From positions 1 to 10,400 of the forward strand of contig DATEZE010000078.1 of NCBI GenBank assembly GCA_035255845.1: a stretch of 10,400 bases of DNA. The letters run 5' to 3'. A program made the position numbers and the translations under genes. Within the stretch, counting starts at the first letter, position 1. The number at the start of each line of letters is the position of its first letter. Shown here piece by piece: positions 1-5,475 of this stretch. Origin of the DNA: JALORV01 sp035255845. Lineage in GTDB: Bacteria; Pseudomonadota; Gammaproteobacteria; Burkholderiales; Burkholderiaceae_F. A model generated the notes under the pieces. That model was not told the DNA's origin. It saw only the letters and a program-made list of their open reading frames with translations, and made no database searches.

Positions 1-696
1 GGCGGCCGGGACGTTCTCGATCAGCACCGCCAGTCGCGGGATCGGTTCGCGGGTTGCCTCGTCGATTTCGAAGCCGAGCTTGGCAGCGAAGCGCACGGCG
101 CGCAGCATCCGCACAGGATCTTCGCGGTAACGGGTTTCCGGATCGCCGATCATGCGCAGCCGCTTGCGCCGCAGATCCTTGACGCCGTCGTGATAGTCGA
201 TCACTTCGCGGGTCGACGGGTCGTAGTAGAGCGCATTGACGCTGAAGTCGCGACGCGCGGCATCCTCGATCTGCTCACCGAAGAGGTTGTCCGCCAGCAC
301 GCGGCCGTGCGCGTCGGTCTTGCGGTCGGGGTTGTCGAGCGCGCGGAAGGTCGACACCTCGATCGTCTCCTGGCCGAACATCACGTGCACCAGGCGGAAG
401 CGACGACCGATAATGATGGCGCGCCGGAAATGCGACTTCACCTGCTCTGGCGTGGCGTCGGTCGCGACGTCGAAGTCTTTGGGCACGATGCCGAGCAGCA
501 AATCGCGCACGGCGCCGCCAACCAGGTAGGCGCGGTGCCCCGCCTTCTGCAGCGTCTCGCACACACGGAGCGCCGAGCGCCCGACCAGTTCCTGGTTGAT
601 GCCGTGAACCGCGGCCCCGATACGCTTCGGCTCCCGCGGCCGGGGCGGGCGTCGCTTGAAAAGCGTCGTCACCCGCTCGATGACGCGCTTGATCAT
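1..696 (-). CDS. pcnB: Poly(A) polymerase I, N-terminal part (3' end beyond the window)
   Basis: Adds poly(A) tails to RNA 3' ends, marking transcripts for exonucleolytic decay. The visible 232 residues cover the nucleotidyltransferase core: the GG loop GGAVRDLLLG (about 60-69), the catalytic acidic pair in DFDVATD (D74, D76), RRDFSVNALYYDP (about 148-160) and EDPVRMLRAVRFAAKLGF (about 192-209). IIIGRRFRLVHV (about 94-105) fits the known signature separating bacterial poly(A) polymerases from CCA-adding enzymes, so I prefer PcnB over Cca. The start is the ATG at 696-694, which is followed by a basic N-terminus (MIKRVIERVTTLFKRR). Only 27 bases separate it from the stop of the upstream HAD gene, so co-transcription with hda and the HAD gene is likely. 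No good ribosome binding site is visible. The helical C-terminal region lies off the left edge. Confidence 0.96.
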   Translation of the reverse strand, partial: MIKRVIERVTTLFKRRPPRPREPKRIGAAVHGINQELVGRSALRVCETLQKAGHRAYLVGGAVRDLLLGIVPKDFDVATDATPEQVKSHFRRAIIIGRRFRLVHVMFGQETIEVSTFRALDNPDRKTDAHGRVLADNLFGEQIEDAARRDFSVNALYYDPSTREVIDYHDGVKDLRRKRLRMIGDPETRYREDPVRMLRAVRFAAKLGFEIDEATREPIPRLAVLIENVPAA

Positions 697-723
697 GCGA
701 TCCGGCGTTGGTCGGGTTTGCGC

Positions 724-1398
724 TCAGGCATGGGCATCCTCGAACAGCTGCAGCGTCGGCCAGCCGCGCTCGCGCGCGATCGCCTGCAGGCGCGCGTCGC
801 CGTTGGTCACGACTGGATAGGTAACGCGCTCGAGCAGCGGAAGATCGTTGATCGAGTCGCTGTAAAAGGTCGTGACGGTGTCGGCCAGCGAACGTCCGCG
901 CGCGGCCAGCCACTCCTCGACCTTGCGCACCTTGCCGTCTTGGTAGGTATGCGTGCCGACGACGCCGCCCGTGAAGCGGCCCGCATGCTGCTCGGGCTCG
1001 ACGGCCAACACGTGGTCGATGCCAAACGCCTGCGCAATCGGCGTGACGACGTAGGCATTGGTGCCGGTGACCAGCGCCAGCTCGTCGCCGCGGCTGCGAT
1101 GGCTGTCGACCAGCCGCCGCGCCTGCTCGCGCATCGCGGGGGTCACGTGGCGTTCCATAAACTCGGCGTGCCAGGCGTCGAGTTGCTCGCGCGTGAACGC
1201 CGCGAGCAGCTCCATCTGGAAGCGCACGTAAGCGTCGACATCGAAGGTACCGGCGCGGTACTCCTGCGCGAAATGCTCGATGCGCGCGGTGTATTTCGCC
1301 GCGTCCAGGCCGCCGCGACGCACGACGTGATGCGACCAGGTGTCTGCGCTGTCTATCGGCAGCAGCGTGTGATCGAGGTCGAAGAGGGCCAGCCGCAT
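724..1398 (-). CDS. HAD-IB family hydrolase (phosphoserine-phosphatase-like)
   Basis: A 224-residue haloacid-dehalogenase phosphatase with all four motifs: motif I FDLDHTL (nucleophile D7, acid/base D9), motif II VTGTN (T111), motif III lysine in DGKVRKVEEW (K156) and motif IV YSDSINDLPLLE (D181, D185). The helical cap between motifs I and II and the overall length match the IB subclass that includes SerB-like enzymes. The substrate cannot be read from the sequence; phosphoserine, histidinol phosphate or another small phosphomonoester are all possible. The ATG at 1398 is chosen because motif I begins six residues later; a longer frame upstream would overlap hda and has no HAD similarity. It lies 20 bases after hda and 27 bases before pcnB. 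No Shine-Dalgarno is seen, but a TAGAAT box ends 7 bases before the start. Confidence 0.93.
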   Translation of the reverse strand: MRLALFDLDHTLLPIDSADTWSHHVVRRGGLDAAKYTARIEHFAQEYRAGTFDVDAYVRFQMELLAAFTREQLDAWHAEFMERHVTPAMREQARRLVDSHRSRGDELALVTGTNAYVVTPIAQAFGIDHVLAVEPEQHAGRFTGGVVGTHTYQDGKVRKVEEWLAARGRSLADTVTTFYSDSINDLPLLERVTYPVVTNGDARLQAIARERGWPTLQLFEDAHA

Positions 1399-1405
1399 CG
1401 CGCGG

Positions 1406-1411
1406 ATTCTA
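1406..1411 (-). promoter_or_regulatory. Candidate -10 box (TAGAAT) for the HAD gene
   Basis: TAGAAT on the minus strand differs from the consensus at one position and lies between the hda stop and the HAD start, 7 bases before the ATG. If it is used, transcription would begin at or next to the start codon, giving a leaderless mRNA. No convincing -35 hexamer is seen at 16-18 bases upstream, so this is a suggestion only. Confidence 0.3.
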
Positions 1412-1418
1412 GGGCCAG

Positions 1419-2090
1419 TTACAACAGGGGCGTCTGCGCCCACTCGCGGATCAGCGGCACCGTGATCGAACGCTGCGCCGCAAGCGCATAGCCGTCGAGC
1501 GCGTCGAGGATCGCGATCTGCGTGCTGAGGTCGCGCGGCATGTGCGTCATCAGGTACTTCAGAACGTCCGTGGGCAGCGCGAGGCCGCGCGAGGTAGCGT
1601 GGGTGCGCAGCGCCTCTTCCTTTTCGGCGTCGGTGAGCGCGTGCAGCTGGTAAACGAGGCCCCATGCCAGACGCGTGCGGACATCGTCACGCAGCGCCAG
1701 CTGCGCCGGCGGCGCGCTCGCACTGGCGACTAGCACAGCCTCGCGCGACGCACGAACGTCGTTCTGCAACACGAACACTTGCTGCTGCAGTTCGGCGTCA
1801 TAGCAGTCGACGTCGTCGGCGACATAGATCCGCACGCCCGGATCGAAGCTCATTTCACGCGTCGCAGGGTCGATCCAGAGGCCCGGCGCGCTGTTGGCCA
1901 CCGCATGCAGCAGGTGACTGCGACCGCTGCCCTCTGCGCCCCAGAGCAGCACGAAGCGCTCGCCGCCGCCTTGGACGAGCGCGCGCAACGCGGCGACCGC
2001 CTCGGCATTTCGGCCGGCGACGAAGTTGTCGAGCGAGGGGCGCAGCGGCTGGACGAGGTCGAGGGCCAGCTGACGCGGGCGATGGTTCAT
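1419..2090 (-). CDS. hda: DnaA regulatory inactivator Hda
   Basis: Hda binds the DNA-loaded sliding clamp and stimulates ATP hydrolysis by DnaA (RIDA), limiting re-initiation at oriC. The 223-residue product has the family layout: an N-terminal clamp-binding motif QLALDL (7-12), a Walker A-type loop GAEGSGRSHLL (about 51-61; Arg in place of Lys is also seen in E. coli Hda), Walker B IYVADDVD (88-95), sensor I around VLVASAS (119-125), the box VII arginine-finger segment DVRTRLAWG (R140) and a sensor II arginine in MPRDLST (R186). It lacks the DnaA DNA-binding domain IV, which separates it from DnaA. The ATG at 2090 sits just before the clamp motif, as in homologues. It is the first gene of the hda-HAD-pcnB run and diverges from the PurM-like gene over 100 bases. 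Confidence 0.95.
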   Translation of the reverse strand: MNHRPRQLALDLVQPLRPSLDNFVAGRNAEAVAALRALVQGGGERFVLLWGAEGSGRSHLLHAVANSAPGLWIDPATREMSFDPGVRIYVADDVDCYDAELQQQVFVLQNDVRASREAVLVASASAPPAQLALRDDVRTRLAWGLVYQLHALTDAEKEEALRTHATSRGLALPTDVLKYLMTHMPRDLSTQIAILDALDGYALAAQRSITVPLIREWAQTPLL

Positions 2091-2122
2091 CAGTGGAGAT
2101 CACGGTGCGCGGCAGCGCGCCT

Positions 2123-2128
2123 TACAAT
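2123..2128 (+). promoter_or_regulatory. Candidate -10 box (TACAAT) for the PurM-like gene
   Basis: TACAAT in the 100-base hda/purM divergent region, followed by CGCGCCCC. It would give a 5' leader of about 55 bases before the ATG at 2191. The -35 region is weak (tcacgg at 17-base spacing). An AAGGG at 2176-2180 is a plausible ribosome binding site 10 bases before the start. Confidence 0.4.
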
Positions 2129-2190
2129 CGCGCCCCGGTCTCCCGTGCGCGGCGAGCGCAAGTCTACCGGGCGACAAGGGCCCTTCGTCC

Positions 2191-3294
2191 ATGAACCCGA
2201 TCGATTACAAGCAGGCGGGCGTCGACTACGCCAGCATCGACCCGCTGAAGGTGCGGGCTCAGCAGGCCGCCGCGGCCACGGCCGGGCATCTGGCACGCCA
2301 CGGCCTCGCCGAGGTGGCCGCTTCGCGCGGCGAGTCGGCCTACGTGATCGACTGCGGCGATTTCTATCTCGCGTCGATCACCGAATGCCTCGGCACCAAG
2401 GCGCTGGTCGCCGATGCGATGCGCTCGGTGTCGGGCCGGACTTTTTACGATCTGATCGCGCAGGACACGCTGGCGATGGCGATCAACGACATCATCACGG
2501 TCGGCGCTACTCCGATCTCCGTGCACGCATACTGGGCCAGCGGCGGCAGCGACTGGTTTGCCGACGCCGAGCGCGCGCGCGACCTGGTCGATGGCTGGCG
2601 CGCGGCCTGCGACCGCTGCGGCGTGGCGTGGGGCGGCGGTGAAACCCCGGCGCTGGCCGGCGTGGTGGAACCCGGTCGCATCGACCTCGCGGCCTCCTGC
2701 GTCGGACTGGTGCGGCCGAAGACGCGGCTCACGCTCGGCGAGAGCCTCGCCGACGGCGACGCGATCGTGCTGCTGGCGTCGAACGGCATTCACGCCAATG
2801 GCGTCTCGCTCGCGCGCAAGCTCGCGGAGCGCCTGCCCGATGGCTATCGCACGCGCCTCGCTGACGGAACGCTTTATGGCGAGGCGCTGCTGGCGCCTAC
2901 AACGCTGTATGCACCGGTGACCGAGGCGCTGGCCGCGGCTGGCATTACGCCGCACTACTGCGCGAATATCACTGGCCACGGCTGGCGCAAGCTGATGCGC
3001 CATCCCGGCGCCTTCACCTACAGGCTGAAACGGGTGCCGCCGGTGCCGACGGTGCTCGATTTCATCCGCGCTGAGGCGGGCATCAATGATCGCGAGGCCT
3101 ACGGCACGCTGAATATGGGGGCCGGGTTCGCGCTGTTTGTTTCAGCCGCGGACGCGGCGCGTTGCATGCAGGTCGCCGCAGATTGCGGCGCGCCGGCGTG
3201 GCACGCCGGCACGGTGGAGCGCGGCGACAGACAAGTCGTTATCGAACCGCTGAGCCTGGTGTTCTCGGGTGACGACCTGCACGTGCGCGCCTGA
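2191..3294 (+). CDS. purM: PurM-like AIR synthase (phosphoribosylformylglycinamidine cyclo-ligase family), divergent
   Basis: PurM converts FGAM and ATP to aminoimidazole ribonucleotide in purine synthesis. The 367-residue product has the full PurM/AIR-synthase order: YKQAGVDY (6-13), an LGTK segment (67-70), IND (98-100), GGGET (148-152), SNGIHANG (197-204), APTTLY (235-240), NITGHG (259-264) and NMGAGF (308-313). Several motifs are unusual compared with E. coli PurM: TDGVGTK reads TECLGTK, GGETAEMPG reads GGETPALAG, HLTGGG reads NITGHG, and RTFNCGVGM reads GTLNMGAGF. It is also slightly longer than the usual roughly 345 residues. It may be the true purine enzyme in a divergent branch or a paralogue with another substrate. 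Its place divergent from hda is the position where I expect purM in Burkholderiales. ATG 2191 is favoured because the YK-AGVDY motif follows directly. The symbol is given on family and position. Confidence 0.8.
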   Translation: MNPIDYKQAGVDYASIDPLKVRAQQAAAATAGHLARHGLAEVAASRGESAYVIDCGDFYLASITECLGTKALVADAMRSVSGRTFYDLIAQDTLAMAINDIITVGATPISVHAYWASGGSDWFADAERARDLVDGWRAACDRCGVAWGGGETPALAGVVEPGRIDLAASCVGLVRPKTRLTLGESLADGDAIVLLASNGIHANGVSLARKLAERLPDGYRTRLADGTLYGEALLAPTTLYAPVTEALAAAGITPHYCANITGHGWRKLMRHPGAFTYRLKRVPPVPTVLDFIRAEAGINDREAYGTLNMGAGFALFVSAADAARCMQVAADCGAPAWHAGTVERGDRQVVIEPLSLVFSGDDLHVRA

Positions 3295-3300
3295 GCCCGC

Positions 3301-3585
3301 TTACGAGGGGATCGTCGGTGTCAGGGCCGCAGTGCGCGACGGCACCGGCAACGCCCGCTCGACATCACTGGCCGAAAGCAGCGCATGGTCAGGCGCGGAC
3401 GCGGCGCGGTTGCGGAGCAGGGCCGCTTCTTCCATCGCCGAGTTAGGGCCCGGTGACGACGCGTGATAGTCGTCACCCCATCCGAGTGTGCCGCTGACAA
3501 GGCCGCACAGAGCGGACACCAGCACGGCGGAAACAATCAGCGCCGACCGGCGTGTCCGGACAGAGTGAAAAATTTCGCGTTTCAT
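3301..3585 (-). CDS. Small membrane-anchored or exported hypothetical protein (94 aa)
   Basis: Not recognised. The product has a basic N-terminus (MKREIFHSVRTRR), a hydrophobic stretch at about 14-36 with no charged residue (SALIVSAVLVSALCGLVSG...), then a polar tail rich in Ser, Ala and Pro. This fits a single-span membrane protein or an uncleaved or cleaved signal peptide with a short periplasmic tail. The Cys at about 27 is not in a convincing lipobox, so a lipoprotein is unlikely. The start at 3585 has a strong GGAGG five bases upstream, one of the best ribosome binding sites in the window, which supports real translation. It is convergent with the PurM-like gene (6 bases between stops) and lies 152 bases after miaA on the same strand. 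Function unknown. Confidence 0.65.
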   Translation of the reverse strand: MKREIFHSVRTRRSALIVSAVLVSALCGLVSGTLGWGDDYHASSPGPNSAMEEAALLRNRAASAPDHALLSASDVERALPVPSRTAALTPTIPS

Positions 3586-3590
3586 GTCGC

Positions 3591-3595
3591 CCTCC
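3591..3595 (-). promoter_or_regulatory. Ribosome binding site (GGAGG) of the 94-aa gene
   Basis: GGAGG on the minus strand, 5 bases before the ATG at 3585-3583. It fixes this start and is the main support for the gene being expressed. Confidence 0.65.
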
Positions 3596-3599
3596 AGGA

Positions 3600-3618
3600 G
3601 CTGCAGTCCGTCTGCAGC
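3600..3618 (-). other. Inverted repeat (7-bp arms) just upstream of the 94-aa gene's RBS
   Basis: GCTGCAG and CTGCAGC arms around a 5-base loop. On the minus strand the hairpin would end five bases before the GGAGG, so it could affect access of ribosomes to this site. This is structure seen in sequence only, with no known regulator. Confidence 0.3.
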
Positions 3619-3631
3619 ACGAAGGCAGTCT

Positions 3632-3649
3632 GGGCCCGCCGCCGGGCCC
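3632..3649. other. GC-only inverted repeat between miaA and the 94-aa gene
   Basis: GGGCCCG and CGGGCCC arms (7 bp) around a 4-base loop, 89 bases after the miaA stop. It could act as a weak transcription end or pause structure for miaA, but no T-run follows on the minus strand, so it is not a typical intrinsic terminator. Confidence 0.3.
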
Positions 3650-3737
3650 GGCGCCTTGCGAAATTGAGCGACCGGCTGACCGACTCTGCCGCGTTACGGC
3701 TGCCGACTATTCACGTCGGTCGGGCTCGCCGCGACGT

Positions 3738-4652
3738 TCAGCTCGATGGAACCCGGCGCTCCAGCGCGATGAGCGCGTCCTCCTGCTGCGGATCGATCCG
3801 CAGATCGATCGGCAGGGAACGCAGCCACGTGAACTGGCGCTTGGCCAGCTGGCGCGTGGCGGCGATGGCCGTGGCTCGGAACTCGGTCTCGGTTCCGCTG
3901 CCTTCCAGATGCGCCCACGCCTGGCGGTAGCCCACGCTGCGCATCGAAGGCAGATCCGGCGACAGGTCACCGCGTTGCCTGAGCAGCTCGACTTCCTCGA
4001 GAAATCCCTGCGCCAGCATCCGGTCGAAGCGCTGCTCGATCCGCTGGTGCAGCAGTCCACGATCGCCGGGGACCAGCGCGGCGCTGATGAGCCGCGGCCG
4101 CGGCGTGTCGCTGCGCGCGAGCAGCGCCGACATCGGTTTGCCGGTCAGTTCGAACACTTCGAGCGCGCGCTGGATGCGTTGCGCGTCGTTGGCCGCGAGT
4201 CGCGCGGCGGTGACGGGATCGACGCGGGCCAGTCGCGCGTGCAGTGCAGGCCAGCCGAGCTCCCGCGCCTGCGCGTCGAGGCGCGCGCGTACGCCGGAGT
4301 CGGCGGCCGGCAGGTCCGAGAGGCCCTCGAGCAGGGCCTTCGCGTAGAGCATCGTGCCGCCGACGAGCAGCGGCCACCGTCCGCGCGCGCGAGTCCCGGC
4401 GATCGCACGCTGCGCATCGCGGACGAAGTCGCCTGCCGAATAGCGCTGTACCGGATCGCGGATATCGATCAGGTGATGCACGACCTCCGCGCGCTCTTCC
4501 ACCGTCGGCTTGGCCGAGCCGATATCGAGCCCGCGATAGACCTGCGCCGAGTCGACGCTGACGATCTCGAATGGATACCGGCGCGCCAACGCGAGCGCGA
4601 CAGCGCTCTTGCCGCTGCCGGTCGGACCGAGCAGAAGCAGTCCGTCAGTCAT
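3738..4652 (-). CDS. miaA: tRNA dimethylallyltransferase MiaA
   Basis: Transfers a dimethylallyl group to N6 of A37 in tRNAs reading UNN codons, the first step toward ms2i6A. The 304-residue product has the P-loop GPTGSGKS (9-16), DSAQVYRGLDIGSAKP (34-49, with the catalytic Asp and substrate-binding segment), GGTMLYAKALL (98-108), NDAQRIQRALEV (155-166), SVGYRQAW (239-246) and TRQLAKRQFTWLR (266-278). Length and motif order are standard. I chose ATG 4652 because the P-loop then begins nine residues in, as in homologues; an in-frame GTG at 4667 is possible. No strong ribosome binding site is visible for either. It is transcribed away from the unknown/SpoIIAA-like gene pair over a 105-base gap. 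An 18-bp perfect palindrome lies in its 3' part. Confidence 0.96.
   Translation of the reverse strand: MTDGLLLLGPTGSGKSAVALALARRYPFEIVSVDSAQVYRGLDIGSAKPTVEERAEVVHHLIDIRDPVQRYSAGDFVRDAQRAIAGTRARGRWPLLVGGTMLYAKALLEGLSDLPAADSGVRARLDAQARELGWPALHARLARVDPVTAARLAANDAQRIQRALEVFELTGKPMSALLARSDTPRPRLISAALVPGDRGLLHQRIEQRFDRMLAQGFLEEVELLRQRGDLSPDLPSMRSVGYRQAWAHLEGSGTETEFRATAIAATRQLAKRQFTWLRSLPIDLRIDPQQEDALIALERRVPSS
3786..3803. repeat. 18-bp perfect palindrome inside miaA
   Basis: CTGCGGATCGATCCGCAG equals its own reverse complement. Within miaA it encodes Leu-Arg-Ile-Asp-Pro-Gln near the C-terminus. It contains two overlapping GATC sites. No role can be assigned. Confidence 0.9.
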
Positions 4653-4745
4653 GATGCGAGATATCACCCACGGGCGTCGAGGTTACCTTGGTGGTGCGCG
4701 CGGCGGTCGACACACTCTTGTAAAGTGAGATCCCGGTTGTTAGCC

Positions 4746-4752
4746 GAGGAGA
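4746..4752 (+). promoter_or_regulatory. Ribosome binding site of the 110-aa gene
   Basis: GAGGAGA, with GGAG ending 6 bases before the ATG at 4758. It selects this start over a much longer open frame that continues upstream antisense to miaA. Confidence 0.65.
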
Positions 4753-4757
4753 GTGTC

Positions 4758-5090
4758 ATGACCGCCGAACGTGGCAGCAGTCAGGCGCGATGGCAGCACC
4801 AGTTCAGCGAAGTCGACCGCGAGATCATGAAGATGGCCTCGATCTGCGGCGTTGACATGCTCGACCGCACTCAACTGCGCCGAACGCTCGAAAACGATTC
4901 GAGCGTGTGCAGCCACACCAACCCGGTCGCCTTCGAGAAGCTGCACACGCTGCTGAAGGCGCATTACCTGCTGCGCGAGCGCGCGGCGGGAGCGATCGGT
5001 GAGCAGGGGACGCAGCAGGCGATCGAAGAAGCCGTCGTCGAACTTGTGGCGAAGTTCAACGCTGCTCGCAGCGGGCAGGCGCCGCAGTGA
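4758..5090 (+). CDS. Hypothetical helical protein (110 aa), coupled to a SpoIIAA-like gene
   Basis: I do not recognise the family. The soluble product has no signal peptide or membrane segment and looks mostly helical: VDREIMKMASICGVDML (about 19-35), a middle segment with Cys30 and Cys51, a helix around FEKLHTLLKAHYLLRERA (59-76), and an Ala/Glu-rich amphipathic C-terminal helix EQGTQQAIEEAVVELVAKF (82-100). There is no metal-binding pattern or helix-turn-helix I would defend. The ATG at 4758 has a good AGGAG ribosome binding site. Its TGA overlaps the GTG start of the next gene (GTGA), so the two are very likely co-translated and may act together. The frame stays open far upstream, but that part is antisense to miaA and is not coding. 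Confidence 0.75.
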   Translation: MTAERGSSQARWQHQFSEVDREIMKMASICGVDMLDRTQLRRTLENDSSVCSHTNPVAFEKLHTLLKAHYLLRERAAGAIGEQGTQQAIEEAVVELVAKFNAARSGQAPQ

Positions 5091-5452
5091 TCGACGCCGA
5101 GCTCTTTCGCGAGGAGGGCGTCCTGACGGTGTTTCCGACCGGCGCGCTGGCCGAGCGCGACTTCACGGCGCTGGCCGGCCTGGTCGATCCCTTCATAGAG
5201 GCGCATGGCCGGCTCGACGGGCTGATGGTCGTCGCCGAGCACTTTCCCGGCTGGGACAGCTTCGCAGCGCTGACGACGCATATCCGCTTCGTGCGCAGTC
5301 ACGAAAACGTGATCCGCCGCGTCGCCGTGGTCACGGATTCGCCGCTGCTGGAGTTGTTGCCGGCGTTGGCGCGCCACTTCGTCAAGGCCGAAGTGCGTCG
5401 GTTTCCGTTCGAGCAGCGCGATGCTGCCTTCGACTGGCTCAAGGCGCAGTAA
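5087..5452 (+). CDS. SpoIIAA-like / STAS-SEC14-type protein
   Basis: A 121-residue soluble protein resembling the SpoIIAA-like family (also named STAS/SEC14 domain-containing): an alternating strand/helix fold with VLTVFPTGALAERDFTALAG (about 12-31), LDGLMVVAEHFPGWDSF (43-59), a helix with FVRSHENVIRRVAVVTDSP (68-86) and a C-terminal strand-helix pair RRFPFEQRDAAFDWL (104-118). The GW-D segment followed by a conserved helix and the RVAVVTD strand is typical of the family. Members are mostly uncharacterised; lipid binding or anti-anti-sigma-like protein interaction has been proposed from the fold. The GTG start overlaps the stop of the 110-residue gene by four bases, indicating translational coupling. 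It is convergent with mutL, with 23 bases between stops. Confidence 0.85.
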   Translation: MIDAELFREEGVLTVFPTGALAERDFTALAGLVDPFIEAHGRLDGLMVVAEHFPGWDSFAALTTHIRFVRSHENVIRRVAVVTDSPLLELLPALARHFVKAEVRRFPFEQRDAAFDWLKAQ

Positions 5453-5475
5453 ACCGCGGACGCGAGCGCCTAAGG

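Noticed and set aside
190..1491. Long plus-strand open frame of 433 codons over pcnB and the HAD gene
   Set aside because: It is antisense to two genes with clear motifs and has an Arg/His/Ala/Gln-rich make-up typical of shadow frames in GC-rich DNA.
1399..1665. N-terminal extension of the HAD phosphatase by 89 residues
   Set aside because: It overlaps the hda 3' end in another frame, and motif I of HAD proteins must lie at the very N-terminus.
2164..3003. Minus-strand open frame of 279 codons over the PurM-like gene
   Set aside because: Shadow of the PurM-like frame; no recognisable domain and Arg/Ala/His-rich.
3295..3300. Terminator between the PurM-like gene and the convergent 94-residue gene
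   Set aside because: Only six bases separate the stops and no hairpin or T-run is seen there.
3552..4757. Long in-frame upstream extension of the 110-residue gene across miaA
   Set aside because: The extension is antisense to miaA and has shadow-frame composition; the good ribosome binding site at 4746-4752 marks the real start at 4758.
4653..4757. Promoter for the 110-residue gene around TTGTAAAGTGAGATC
   Set aside because: A partial -10-like sequence is present, but no -35 at acceptable spacing, so I do not call it.
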